DNA of 64,000 bases, taken from NCBI GenBank assembly GCA_003279845.1, contig QCGP01000002.1, forward strand, positions 121,228-185,227, read 5' to 3'. This stretch comes from Prochlorococcus sp. AG-388-F11. Its GTDB lineage: Bacteria; Cyanobacteriota; Cyanobacteriia; PCC-6307; Cyanobiaceae. The notes beneath the pieces were generated by a model. The model saw only the letters and a program-made list of their open reading frames with translations. It was not told the DNA's origin and made no database searches. Shown here piece by piece: positions 39,089 to 48,128 of this stretch. Position 1 is the stretch's first letter; the number at the start of each line of letters is the position of its first letter. The position numbers and the translations under genes were made by a program.

Positions 39089-40591
39089 TTGAATAAATTA
39101 AAATTAAGCTATACCTCATTATCTTTTCTTCCAATTTTGGTATGCATACCTCTAGGGTATCAATTAATTAACAATATTCATTTTGGAGGATTCAAATTAT
39201 TCCAAGAATTCTTAATTTCTGCATTTAATCCCAAGATCGATAATGAAATTATTATTATCGTAATTAATCGATTAAATGAAACTATCTTAATTGGTTTTTT
39301 TAGTTGGTTAATAAGTATTATTTTGGGAGCAATTTTTGGAATAATTTCCTCAAATATTTTTTATAAAATCTTTAATATTCCAAATTTTTTCTACCGCATA
39401 ATAAGGTTTTTTCTAACAATAATTAGATCAATTCATGAAGTAGTTTGGGGAATAGTATTAATGCAAATATACGGAATAAATTTTTCAATAGGAATAATAG
39501 CTATATGTATACCTTATATTGCTGTAAATTCAAAAGTTTTTGCTGAACAATTAGAAACTATTGACTCCAAAAGTTTTGAATCTATAAATCAAATAAATGC
39601 ACCTAAATTTTCTTCTTTATTAACTATAATTTGGAATCCAATAATAAATACATTTAAAAACTTTGGTTTATATCGATTAGAGTGTTCAATAAGAAGTACG
39701 GTGATTTTAGGACTTTTTGGGATTGGAGGAATAGGTACTAGTATTTTTTTATCTTTCCAAACTTTGAATTTCAGAGAGTTATGGACTTATTTATGGTCCT
39801 TAGCAATTTTGATAATTCTTTCTAGATTAATATTCAAAAAAATAAAATTTAATACTACAAATAAAATCCTATCTATTTTTTTTATTGCAGTTTTTTTCAT
39901 AACAATTTTATTTTCTTTTTCATATTTTCTTTATTTTATTTTTAATAATAATTTTGAAAATTTTAATTCCCTTAGTTATCTATTTAAATCAAGCTCAGAT
40001 TTAGGATTATTTGATTTCTTAAAACTTATATTAGAAACAATAATTATAAGTCTTTTATCAACAGGAATCGCAATTAGTTTCCCTCCATTAGTAATAGGAA
40101 TTTTTAACAACAATACTTGTAAAATTTTTATAAAAATTTTTGCATTTTTATTACGTTTAATACCTACACCTGTAATACTTCTAATTCTATTAACTTTTAA
40201 TAATCCTTCTTTATCTTTAGCAGCTTTAACATTAGGTCTTCACAACGCTGGCATTACAAACAAATTACTTTTTGCAAATCTAGAAAGCCAAGACAGGAGA
40301 AATTACATTGCAATGAAATCTCTAGGAATCTCAAAAAAGACTAGTTGGCTTTTAGGTTTATTTTCTCAACAAGCAAAAAGTTACTTAGCATATTGCGCTT
40401 ATAGATCTGACATCATTATTAGAGAAACTGCAATTGTTGGGGTCATTGGAAGTGTTGGTCTAGGTTGGCAATTGCAAGAATCATTAAGTTCCTTCGCATG
40501 GCAAGAAGTTACCTTAGTTTTGATAGCTTATAGCTCCATCGCAATAGTTGGCGAATTAATAAATGGTAAAATCAAAAATAGTTTAACTTGA
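39089..40591 (+). CDS. phnE: Fused phosphonate-type ABC transporter permease (core)
   Basis: A 500-aa protein that contains two PhnE-like halves. First half: helices to about 250 with QLETIDSKSFESINQINAPK and CSIRSTVILGLFGIGGIGTS. Second half: helices from about 270 with ANLESQDRRNYIAMKSLGIS and DIIIRETAIVGVIGSVGLGW. A single chain thus supplies both membrane halves, unlike the two separate permeases in the mobile element. TTG start. Confidence 0.88.
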   Translation: MNKLKLSYTSLSFLPILVCIPLGYQLINNIHFGGFKLFQEFLISAFNPKIDNEIIIIVINRLNETILIGFFSWLISIILGAIFGIISSNIFYKIFNIPNFFYRIIRFFLTIIRSIHEVVWGIVLMQIYGINFSIGIIAICIPYIAVNSKVFAEQLETIDSKSFESINQINAPKFSSLLTIIWNPIINTFKNFGLYRLECSIRSTVILGLFGIGGIGTSIFLSFQTLNFRELWTYLWSLAILIILSRLIFKKIKFNTTNKILSIFFIAVFFITILFSFSYFLYFIFNNNFENFNSLSYLFKSSSDLGLFDFLKLILETIIISLLSTGIAISFPPLVIGIFNNNTCKIFIKIFAFLLRLIPTPVILLILLTFNNPSLSLAALTLGLHNAGITNKLLFANLESQDRRNYIAMKSLGISKKTSWLLGLFSQQAKSYLAYCAYRSDIIIRETAIVGVIGSVGLGWQLQESLSSFAWQEVTLVLIAYSSIAIVGELINGKIKNSLT

Positions 40592-40640
40592 TTTGTAAGA
40601 ATAATTTGTTGAATCAAGTAATTATTTTTTTCCGGTTATA

Positions 40641-41285
40641 GTGATTAGTTTACCAAAACAGCTAGTTGTAATTGGAGATAGCTCAGTTTATGGATGGGGA
40701 GATAATGAAGGTGGCGGATGGTGTGAGAGGCTTAGAAAAGATTGGTGCAACAACCAAAATGGGCCAGTAATTTATCAACTTGGAGTAAGGGGAGATGGGA
40801 TAGAAAAAGTTTCATTTAGATGGGAAAAAGAATGGTCATCTAGAGGAGAAACGAGAAGAAATAAACCTAAAGCAATCCTGCTTAATGTTGGTCTTAACGA
40901 CACTGCAGCAATTGGTCAGAAAAACGGAAGACATCAATTAGATATAGATGGATTTGAATATGGATTAGAGAGACTAATTAATGAAATGGTATCTCAAACA
41001 AAAGTCTTTGTTATTGGTCTGACACCTGTTGACGAGAGCAAAATGCCGTTCGCAGGATGTCTATGGTACTCTAATGATTTTTGTAATTCTTATGAAAGGA
41101 GAATGGAGGAAGTATGCCTCAATCAGAATATCCCATTTCTTCCTACTTTTAGAGAAATGTACTCTGATAAAAGGAGTAAAAATTGGATTACGCATGATGG
41201 AATTCATCTAAATTCCGAAGGACATTTCTGGCTTTTCCAAAGACTGAAGAGCTGGGAGATTCTTACAAAATGGAAGGAATCCTAG
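40641..41285 (+). CDS. SGNH/GDSL-family hydrolase, 214 aa
   Basis: Block I VVIGDSSVYGWGDNEGGGWC (Ser nucleophile in GDS), block III NVGLNDTAA, block V THDGIHLNSEGHFWL (Asp and His of the triad). No signal peptide, so probably a cytoplasmic esterase or lipase. GTG start. The substrate is unknown. Confidence 0.88.
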   Translation: MISLPKQLVVIGDSSVYGWGDNEGGGWCERLRKDWCNNQNGPVIYQLGVRGDGIEKVSFRWEKEWSSRGETRRNKPKAILLNVGLNDTAAIGQKNGRHQLDIDGFEYGLERLINEMVSQTKVFVIGLTPVDESKMPFAGCLWYSNDFCNSYERRMEEVCLNQNIPFLPTFREMYSDKRSKNWITHDGIHLNSEGHFWLFQRLKSWEILTKWKES

Positions 41286-41301
41286 GTCTTTTCAAATATT
41301 T

Positions 41302-42045
41302 TTAATTTAAAAAATATGCATATGAAAGAAGAGCAAAGGTAGCAAAAATAGAAGCAATACTTGTCTGAATAGCATTTACTAATTCATTACTTAATTTATA
41401 TTTGTTTTGAAATTTAGCACCAATAATACTCTCAGAAAGTGTGGCCAAAAATCCCGAAACTGCAACAACTATGAAATGGTATTTTGTAGAAATAATTGAT
41501 AGACGAAACATTACAAAGGCCATTAATATTGATCCCAAAAAACTAGCTAATGTCCCTTCTAAACTGACTCCTCCTTCAGTTCCTCTATCAACCTTTTTAA
41601 GTGAAGTAATTAAATATGTATCCTTCCCAAACCTTTTCCCAATTTCGCTGCCAAAAGTATCCGCCAACTTAGCAGCAAAACTTGCAGCAAATCCTATTTT
41701 AAACATCACTACGTTGGCAGGATTAAATTTAGTCATAATTGCAAGAAATAATCCTGTAGCTGCAGAGCCCCATACATTTTCGGGACCTCTTCTCCCTCCT
41801 CTTTTTTCAGCTATTCCTTGTTCTTTTTTAAATTTAAAACCTATTTTAGTTACGAGAGATCCAAATATTAAATAAATCACAACTGACATCCATCCCTGCC
41901 AAGACAAACATCCCCACAAAATTGTTCCTAAAATACCTGCACTAATCCAACCACCTTTTGTCATCAAAGGAATCTTGCAAAATATATAAATCAAAATGAA
42001 ATTTATTAAAAAACCCATAAAAAATTGATTTTTAATTAAATCCAT
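41302..42045 (-). CDS. DUF92/TIGR00297 family membrane protein (VTE6-like)
   Basis: A 247-aa protein with about six helices. GAILWGCLSWQ-like N-terminal helices, KKEQGIAEKRGGRRGPENVW, FAAKLADTFGSEIGKRFGKD and DRGTEGGVSLEGTLASFLGS are the conserved blocks of the family that includes plant VTE6 phytyl-phosphate kinase and Synechocystis homologs. It would phosphorylate phytyl phosphate from chlorophyll turnover for tocopherol or phylloquinone synthesis. The function is inferred from family. Confidence 0.8.
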   Translation of the reverse strand: MDLIKNQFFMGFLINFILIYIFCKIPLMTKGGWISAGILGTILWGCLSWQGWMSVVIYLIFGSLVTKIGFKFKKEQGIAEKRGGRRGPENVWGSAATGLFLAIMTKFNPANVVMFKIGFAASFAAKLADTFGSEIGKRFGKDTYLITSLKKVDRGTEGGVSLEGTLASFLGSILMAFVMFRLSIISTKYHFIVVAVSGFLATLSESIIGAKFQNKYKLSNELVNAIQTSIASIFATFALLSYAYFLN

Positions 42046-42051
42046 ATTTAT

Positions 42052-42822
42052 CTAATTAATTGATTTAAAATCAATTCTCCATTGATTTAGAATTGATGAT
42101 GCGTTAATACTAGCTGTTGAAGTTCTTAAGATAGTGTCAGAGAGTTTAACAAAGGTAATATTATTTTGATTAAAAAAATCAATTTCTTTAGAGGACCAAC
42201 CCCCTTCAGGGCCAATTACATTCCAAAATATACCTCCTTTTTTATTCTCAAATTCTTTTTTTCTTAACCATTGATTCAAGTCATATATTTTTTCTTCTCT
42301 AGTTATGGAAATTGAAACTCTTTCTTGATTATTTCTACTTTTTAGCCATTCAATAATATCCACACCATTTAAAATAGATGGTTTCCATAATCTCTCACTT
42401 TGCTCAACTGCTTCTTTGATAATTGAATTCCATCTCAAAAGTTTTCTCGAAAAATTTAAATTTTTGTTTACCTGTCTTTCTGAAAATAATGGCTGTATAT
42501 AATCAATTCCTATTTCAGTACACATTTTTAAAATATCCTCAAAACCACTTTTTGGTATAACAACAGCTATTCCTAATAAGTAAATTTCTTGTTCTTGAAA
42601 TAAGTAAGGTTTTTTTAATTTAATTATTTCTAAACAATCATTTTTAACTTTTATAGCTTTCCATAATGAACCCTCTCCATTAGCTATAAATATTTCTTTA
42701 CCATTTTTTATCCTCATTACTTTATTTAAATAATGAGCCTCTTCTTTAGAAAGTTCTAAATTATTGTTCTTAATATTTTCAATTCTTTCATGGGAAATAA
42801 TTAATCTTGTTAAGTCTTCCAT
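42052..42822 (-). CDS. rsmE: 16S rRNA (uracil-1498-N3)-methyltransferase
   Basis: A 256-aa SPOUT-type methyltransferase. EEAHYLNKVMRIKNGKEIFI (N-terminal PUA-like part), MCTEIGIDYIQPLFSERQVN, KEAVEQSERLWKPSIL, FWNVIGPEGGWSSKEIDFFN and VKLSDTILRTSTASINASSI (knot and SAM site). Methylates U1498 of 16S rRNA in the ribosome decoding region. Only 9 bp separate it from the DUF3531 gene upstream. Confidence 0.92.
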   Translation of the reverse strand: MEDLTRLIISHERIENIKNNNLELSKEEAHYLNKVMRIKNGKEIFIANGEGSLWKAIKVKNDCLEIIKLKKPYLFQEQEIYLLGIAVVIPKSGFEDILKMCTEIGIDYIQPLFSERQVNKNLNFSRKLLRWNSIIKEAVEQSERLWKPSILNGVDIIEWLKSRNNQERVSISITREEKIYDLNQWLRKKEFENKKGGIFWNVIGPEGGWSSKEIDFFNQNNITFVKLSDTILRTSTASINASSILNQWRIDFKSIN

Positions 42823-42831
42823 CTAAAACAC

Positions 42832-43275
42832 TTAATCTTTGAAAACCAAATCTTCATGTTCTTCAATTGCCCAATCATTATTTTCACCCCCAATAATTAA
42901 CTCTTCAATTTTTACATAATTATTTGATATCTCATTCAAAGAATTAATTAATATATCTATTGAAATGGAGTCTGAAGTTCCAAAATCAACCCAGCATCTT
43001 CCCCAAAGATTCTGATATTCCATAATTCCTAAATTATGCATTAAGGCTGGAAGAGATGCATTTTTTTGATCGTTATCGTAGGACATCCAACTTAGATCAG
43101 AACCCTCTTCATGAGTTTGCAAATTTTCAGAATTAAATCCACCTAACCTTCCTAAAACGTACCAACTATCAAAAACACCATCTAAATAATTTTTTTCGTC
43201 TGGAGTTGGTGATTCTGAAAACCTGATCCATATCCAACAATTAAAAGGATCAACTTCCCTAAAAATAATATTCAT
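42832..43275 (-). CDS. DUF3531 family protein, 147 aa
   Basis: MNIIFREVDPFNCWIWIRFS, KNYLDGVFDSWYVLGRLGGF, HNLGIMEYQNLWGRCWVDFG and ELIIGGENNDWAIEEHED match DUF3531, conserved in cyanobacteria and plastids. Soluble. No function is established. Same transcription unit as rsmE. Confidence 0.85.
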   Translation of the reverse strand: MNIIFREVDPFNCWIWIRFSESPTPDEKNYLDGVFDSWYVLGRLGGFNSENLQTHEEGSDLSWMSYDNDQKNASLPALMHNLGIMEYQNLWGRCWVDFGTSDSISIDILINSLNEISNNYVKIEELIIGGENNDWAIEEHEDLVFKD

Positions 43276-43358
43276 ATTGACTAATAACTTTTTAGATCTA
43301 CAGCTATTATAAGTAAGTTATTACTAGATTAAAATTCATACCTATAACTTAATTAATA

Positions 43359-44006
43359 ATGCTTGACTTAAAAGAAATATCTTATCAACCCCAAACTGGT
43401 GAAAGAAAAATAATAGACAATTTAAATTTAAAAGTTCATGAAAATGAAATCATTTTAATTTGTGGCAATAGTGGTTCTGGGAAAACAACACTACTCGAAC
43501 TAATAAGCGGATTAACAAATCCACAAAAAGGAAAAATTACTTGGAAGAATAAAATTTTATCTTCTAGACAAAGAAGATGGTTTTGTGGAGTAGTATTCCA
43601 ATTTCCCGAAAGATACTTTATAGGTACAACCATTGGGAAAGAATTAAAAATAGGCCATAAATCTTTAAGAGAAAAAAATATAGAAATAGTTTTAAATAAA
43701 GTTGGTTTGAAAAAAATTAATCTAACCCAACCACCAGAACAACTAAGTGGCGGACAACAAAGGCGATTAGCTGTAGCAGTTCAACTACTTAGAAACCCCT
43801 CAATTCTTTTACTTGATGAACCAACTGCTGGATTAGACTATTCAATGAGAAATGATGTAAAGAATTTAATTCTTGATTTAAAAAATAAAAATACAATTAT
43901 TATTGTTACTCATGAACCTGCCTTATTTGAGGGGATTCCTTCTAGGATATTATTCTTGGAAAAAGGGAAAATCAAAAATTTCATGAAAGAAAATCATGCA
44001 GGATAG
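43359..44006 (+). CDS. ABC transporter ATPase, 215 aa
   Basis: Walker [21 protein letters not shown]-loop [20 protein letters not shown], signature [16 protein letters not shown], Walker [15 protein letters not shown], His switch VTHEP. The QFPE/F sequence resembles energy-coupling-factor and CbiO-type ATPases for metals or vitamins. No membrane partner is adjacent. It overlaps hslO by 11 bp. Confidence 0.88.
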   Translation: MLDLKEISYQPQTGERKIIDNLNLKVHENEIILICGNSGSGKTTLLELISGLTNPQKGKITWKNKILSSRQRRWFCGVVFQFPERYFIGTTIGKELKIGHKSLREKNIEIVLNKVGLKKINLTQPPEQLSGGQQRRLAVAVQLLRNPSILLLDEPTAGLDYSMRNDVKNLILDLKNKNTIIIVTHEPALFEGIPSRILFLEKGKIKNFMKENHAG

Positions 44007-44904
44007 GATAGTTCGGGCTACTGCAGCAAATGGAGGAATAAGATTAGTTGCGGTCTTAACAACAGAATCTTCTTTAGAAGCAAAAAAAAGACACGGTCTT
44101 TCTTATTTAACCACCTGTATCTTAGGAAGAGCATTTAGTGCTTCACTACTTTTGGCAAGCTCGATGAAGATAATGCATGGGAGAGTTACTTTAAGAGTTA
44201 GATCTGACGGACCTTTAAAAGGATTACTAGTTGATGCAGGTAGAGACGGAAAAGTTAGGGGGTATGTAGGGAATCCTAATTTAGAATTAGACCTAGTCAA
44301 AAAAGGTAATAATAAATATTCTTTTGATTTTACAAAAGCATTAGGTAGAGGATATTTAAATGTAATTAGAGATAGTGGATTTGGAGAACCCTTTACAAGC
44401 ACTGTTGAGTTAGTAAATGGAAATATTGCTGAAGACTTAGCTTCATATTTATATCATTCAGAGCAAACTCCCTCTGCTGTATTTATTGGAGAAAAAATTC
44501 AAAATAAAAGTGTTATTTGTAGTGGTGGCTTATTAGCTCAAGTTCTACCTAAAAAAGATACTGACCCACTACTAATCTCACTACTTGAAGAAAGATGTAA
44601 AGAAATTAATTCTTTCAGCGAAGACCTATTTAAGTCAAAAGATAATCTTCTTTCGTTAATTAGAAATATATTTCCCGATATTGACGATAAATCAATCTCT
44701 GAAAAAGCCCGTTCCCAAGAAGTGAGTTTTAAATGCAAGTGTTCCAAACAAAGAAGTTTAAATGCGATGAAAATGCTAGATAAGAGGGAGCTAGAGGACA
44801 TCCTCAAGAAAGATGGCAAAGCAGAGTTGGTTTGTGAATTTTGTAAAAATAAATATCTTATAAATTATGAAGAAATTAAATCTATTGTAGAAAAGCAATC
44901 ATAA
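43996..44904 (+). CDS. hslO: Redox-regulated chaperone Hsp33
   Basis: A 302-aa holdase chaperone switched on by oxidation. [20 protein letters not shown] at the N-terminus, [21 protein letters not shown] and the zinc centre CKCSKQRS...CEFCKNKY (CxC then CxxC). Under oxidative stress the Cys residues form disulfides and release zinc. Length is normal. Confidence 0.95.
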   Translation: MQDRIVRATAANGGIRLVAVLTTESSLEAKKRHGLSYLTTCILGRAFSASLLLASSMKIMHGRVTLRVRSDGPLKGLLVDAGRDGKVRGYVGNPNLELDLVKKGNNKYSFDFTKALGRGYLNVIRDSGFGEPFTSTVELVNGNIAEDLASYLYHSEQTPSAVFIGEKIQNKSVICSGGLLAQVLPKKDTDPLLISLLEERCKEINSFSEDLFKSKDNLLSLIRNIFPDIDDKSISEKARSQEVSFKCKCSKQRSLNAMKMLDKRELEDILKKDGKAELVCEFCKNKYLINYEEIKSIVEKQS

Positions 44905-45573
44905 AAAAATTACGCCTAGCCATAAAATAACCATGGCCGGAATACTTTGAATTTTTTGTATTGATAAAGAGTTGTTTGATACTTCCTGAATGAAAGAATT
45001 ATTTTCAAGCAATCCACCAAATATTAATCCAATCGAGAGAAAGGTAACACTCCAACCCAGAGAACCTATAAATCTTTTCCCCGATTTAATTTGAGTATAG
45101 GTAAGTATTAATGTTGAGATAGAGAGTAAAAGTCTATTATTAGAGTCTGGACTGATAAATAACAAAATTAAAAATAATAGCCCAACAGATATTTTTATTG
45201 AAAGATTATCAAATGAAGGGGTAGTTATTTTTGGCAGACTATACTGACTTGAATTGTTAGAGTTATTATTTAAATTTTTTATCTTAGAAAGAAGTGGGAA
45301 ATTATTATTAGTAAATTGGTTAATTTGTTTTTCTTTTTTTGAAGCGCTCACAGCTTCATAGCTTACATTTCCTGATTGCCTGGCTTTCAGACTCCCCATA
45401 AGTAATTGATCAAAGGAAGATTCTATTTTCGCTTTTAAAATTAAATCTTCACCAGCCTCTTTAACTTTAATATCTCTAGCCTTCTGAATATCCTCAAAAG
45501 CAGCACCTTCTTTTACACCTAAAATTTCATAAGGTGATTTTTCGTTATTATTTTTATTACTGTTTGAATTCAA
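44899..45573 (-). CDS. CPP1-like (J-domain-like) membrane protein
   Basis: A 224-aa protein: an N-terminal degenerate J-like domain ([20 protein letters not shown]) without the HPD motif, a linker, and three or four C-terminal helices ([45 protein letters not shown]). This is the plan of cyanobacterial/plastid CPP1-like proteins (DUF3353), which stabilise protochlorophyllide oxidoreductase in plants. Function here is inferred from family. Confidence 0.82.
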   Translation of the reverse strand: MNSNSNKNNNEKSPYEILGVKEGAAFEDIQKARDIKVKEAGEDLILKAKIESSFDQLLMGSLKARQSGNVSYEAVSASKKEKQINQFTNNNFPLLSKIKNLNNNSNNSSQYSLPKITTPSFDNLSIKISVGLLFLILLFISPDSNNRLLLSISTLILTYTQIKSGKRFIGSLGWSVTFLSIGLIFGGLLENNSFIQEVSNNSLSIQKIQSIPAMVILWLGVIFL

Positions 45574-45624
45574 AATTTTTTACCAATACTAACAGATTAA
45601 CTAATTTTATAATCCATTAAGACT

Positions 45625-47262
45625 TTATAAAACAATTGGTTCGACTCCACTAACAACGGGCGCAACTTTGTTTAAATTTAATTGATTATTGTCTTCAACA
45701 AATTGATTTAGATTCCACTCATTTTTGAAAAGAATAACTGGCCTATTCCAACAATCTTTAACTATTTTACAGTTGAATATTCTGCCTAGTTTTTCAATGG
45801 CTGGCCATCCATCAGAAATCCATCTAGCCAATTGATATGGCATTGTTTCAAGATTTGCATCTACACCATATTCACTTTTTAATCTGTGGGTTACTACCTC
45901 CAACTGCAATTGACCAACGGCTGCGAGTATAGGGTCTCTTTTACTCTCATCAAAGTCATAAAGAATCTGAACAGCACCTTCTTCACGAAGTTCGTTAACA
46001 CCCTTTCTAAAGTTTTTAAATGCTGAGGGATTTGGATTTCTTAGCCAGCTGAATATTTCAGGACTAAAGGATGGTATACCCTCATATTCCAGATGAGTAC
46101 CAGTATAAAGAGTATCTCCAATAGAAAACATACCTGGATTATTCAAGCCAATAACATCTCCAGGATAGGCATCATCAACTACTTCTCTATCTTGCCCAAA
46201 TATTTTTTGTGGTCTTGATAATCTGATTGTTTTCCCAGTTCTGGAATGTTTAACTGACATATCTTTTTCAAATTTGCCACTACAAACTCTTATAAAAGCA
46301 ACCCTATCTCTGTGCTTTGGATCCATATTTGCCTGAAGCTTAAAAACAAACCCACTAAATTCATCACTTGCAGGCTCAATATCCCCTTTATTACTATTTC
46401 TTGAAGTTGGTTTTTGTGCCATTTTTAAAAAACTATCTAAAAATGGTCTTACACCAAAATTAGTCATGGCAGATCCAAAGAAAACTGGGGTTAAAGAACC
46501 ATTAAAAACTTTTTCTTTTTCAAATTTCGATCCTGCCTCATCAAGAACCTCCAATTCTTCAAGTGAGTTTTCAAGTAAATCTCTCTCTACATATTTTGAT
46601 AGCTCTTTATCTTCAAGACTTAATCTTTTCTCATTCGATTGTTTCCCTCTCACGGCTTTATCAAATAAAATAACCTCTCTCGAAAATCTATCAATAACTC
46701 CTCTAAATTCCTCGCCACTCCCAATTGGCCAGTTAATAGGTAAAGTATTTAATCCAAGTTCTGATTCGATTTCATCAAGTAAAGAAAATGGCTCTCTTCC
46801 TGGTCTATCCATTTTATTTATGAAAGTAAATATTGGTATTTTTCGCATCTTGCAAACTTCAAACAATTTTCTAGTTTGAGGTTCTAGTCCTTTAGCAGCA
46901 TCTTCCAACATAACTGCATTATCAGCAGCAGCTAATGTTCTATAAGTATCTTCGGAGAAATCTTGGTGTCCTGGGGTATCTAATAGATTGATTACTGATC
47001 TTTCATATTCAAATTGCAATACAGTTGATGTAATAGAAATACCTCTTTGTTTCTCAAGTTCCATCCAATCTGAGGTAGCTTTTCTCTGATTACCCCTAGC
47101 TTTTACTGCTCCTGCCTGTTGGATAGCACCTCCATATAAAAGAAGCTTCTCAGTAAGGGTCGTTTTCCCAGCATCTGGATGGGAAATAATAGCAAAATTT
47201 CTTCTTTTATTTACAGCATCAAGTATGTCTTTATTATTTAGAATTTTAGTACCTAAGCTCAT
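45625..47262 (-). CDS. prfC: Peptide chain release factor 3
   Basis: A 545-aa translational GTPase. G1 [15 protein letters not shown], switch [21 protein letters not shown]3 [11 protein letters not shown]4 INKMDR. The C-terminal half follows the RF3 pattern. It removes RF1 and RF2 from the ribosome after peptide release. Length is normal. Confidence 0.95.
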   Translation of the reverse strand: MSLGTKILNNKDILDAVNKRRNFAIISHPDAGKTTLTEKLLLYGGAIQQAGAVKARGNQRKATSDWMELEKQRGISITSTVLQFEYERSVINLLDTPGHQDFSEDTYRTLAAADNAVMLEDAAKGLEPQTRKLFEVCKMRKIPIFTFINKMDRPGREPFSLLDEIESELGLNTLPINWPIGSGEEFRGVIDRFSREVILFDKAVRGKQSNEKRLSLEDKELSKYVERDLLENSLEELEVLDEAGSKFEKEKVFNGSLTPVFFGSAMTNFGVRPFLDSFLKMAQKPTSRNSNKGDIEPASDEFSGFVFKLQANMDPKHRDRVAFIRVCSGKFEKDMSVKHSRTGKTIRLSRPQKIFGQDREVVDDAYPGDVIGLNNPGMFSIGDTLYTGTHLEYEGIPSFSPEIFSWLRNPNPSAFKNFRKGVNELREEGAVQILYDFDESKRDPILAAVGQLQLEVVTHRLKSEYGVDANLETMPYQLARWISDGWPAIEKLGRIFNCKIVKDCWNRPVILFKNEWNLNQFVEDNNQLNLNKVAPVVSGVEPIVL

Positions 47263-47293
47263 TTATATAATATAAGGGCCTTTCTCTTATTTC

Positions 47294-47989
47294 TTAAACA
47301 TTACCATAGACTATTAAATAATTATCACCGTCTTCAAACACATCTAAAGAGGATAGATCATTCTTTAAAGTGAAATTTTTTAACTCTTTGAAAGTATAAG
47401 AAGCTCTTAAAGATGCATAATAATCATTAGTTAAAATCTCATTATATTTATTTGAACATTGTGTCTTGAGTTCTAAAGCAGACTTTTGATCTAGTGGCCT
47501 TTTTAGGTCCTTGTGAAAATTAACAGTGGTATTACTAGACAAACTTCTTATGGTGTTGAAGAAATCTTCAAGATTGGTAATGTGATGAATCAAACTGTTG
47601 CTTACAAGTAAACTAATTCTTTTTTTAAGTAAAAAATTATTTGATTTAATGTCTTTTATATCAGAACAAATGTAGCTTAAATTTTTTAATTTTTTTTGAT
47701 TGGAAGAAATACTTTTATTATATTCTGCTCTTAAAATCATCTCTTTAGAACCGTCTATTCCAATCACTTCAGTATTAGGCCATTTTATTGCTAACTTCTC
47801 AGAAATATTTCCTGGGCCGCATCCTAAATCAACTATTAAATCTTTTTCACCTAAAGAAATATTTTTTCTCAAAAGATAATAATTTATTTGATTAATTAGA
47901 TTAACTTCCCCCTCTGAAAAATCAGCTTCGTCATAAGAAATGACCTGCTCTTTTTCTAACATTAACTCAGGTTCAGGGATTCTTTCCAT
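47294..47989 (-). CDS. Class I SAM-dependent methyltransferase, 231 aa
   Basis: LIVDLGCGPGNISEKLAIKW (motif I, about residue 50), VIGIDGSKEMILRAEYN, YICSDIKDIK and LLVSNSLIHHITNLEDFFNT. A soluble small-molecule methyltransferase by pattern. The substrate is unknown. Confidence 0.82.
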   Translation of the reverse strand: MERIPEPELMLEKEQVISYDEADFSEGEVNLINQINYYLLRKNISLGEKDLIVDLGCGPGNISEKLAIKWPNTEVIGIDGSKEMILRAEYNKSISSNQKKLKNLSYICSDIKDIKSNNFLLKKRISLLVSNSLIHHITNLEDFFNTIRSLSSNTTVNFHKDLKRPLDQKSALELKTQCSNKYNEILTNDYYASLRASYTFKELKNFTLKNDLSSLDVFEDGDNYLIVYGNV

Positions 47990-48056
47990 AATCTTTTCTT
48001 AAACAAAGATTTCATATTAAACATAATTTTACACAAACCGTTAAATAGTGGTAAGA

Positions 48057-48128
48057 ATGGTTGCAGACGCCACAGGTAGAGTTATTCTTCCAGTACGGGT
48101 TATTTACATACGTTTTTTTTTATCGTGA
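48057..48128 (+). CDS. Possible 23-aa leader ORF overlapping the nrdJ start
   Basis: MVADATGRVILPVRVIYIRF then FLS; its TGA overlaps the nrdJ GTG (TCGTGA). The region also contains short complementary segments (AAGAAT/ATTCTT, GTGG/CCAC, AACC/GGTT). It could be a leader that couples or attenuates nrdJ, or chance. No clear cobalamin riboswitch core is visible. Confidence 0.3.
   Translation: MVADATGRVILPVRVIYIRFFLS

Noticed and set aside
40641..41285. Out-of-frame and antisense ORFs inside long core genes (for example 32988, 33646, 41441, 46466)
   Set aside because: They overlap genes with clear conserved motifs and are open only because of AT-rich codon use.
48001..48124. Classical cobalamin riboswitch before nrdJ
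   Set aside because: GCCAC and GCAGAC are present, but the rest of the conserved core and the B12 box are absent and the leader is too short.
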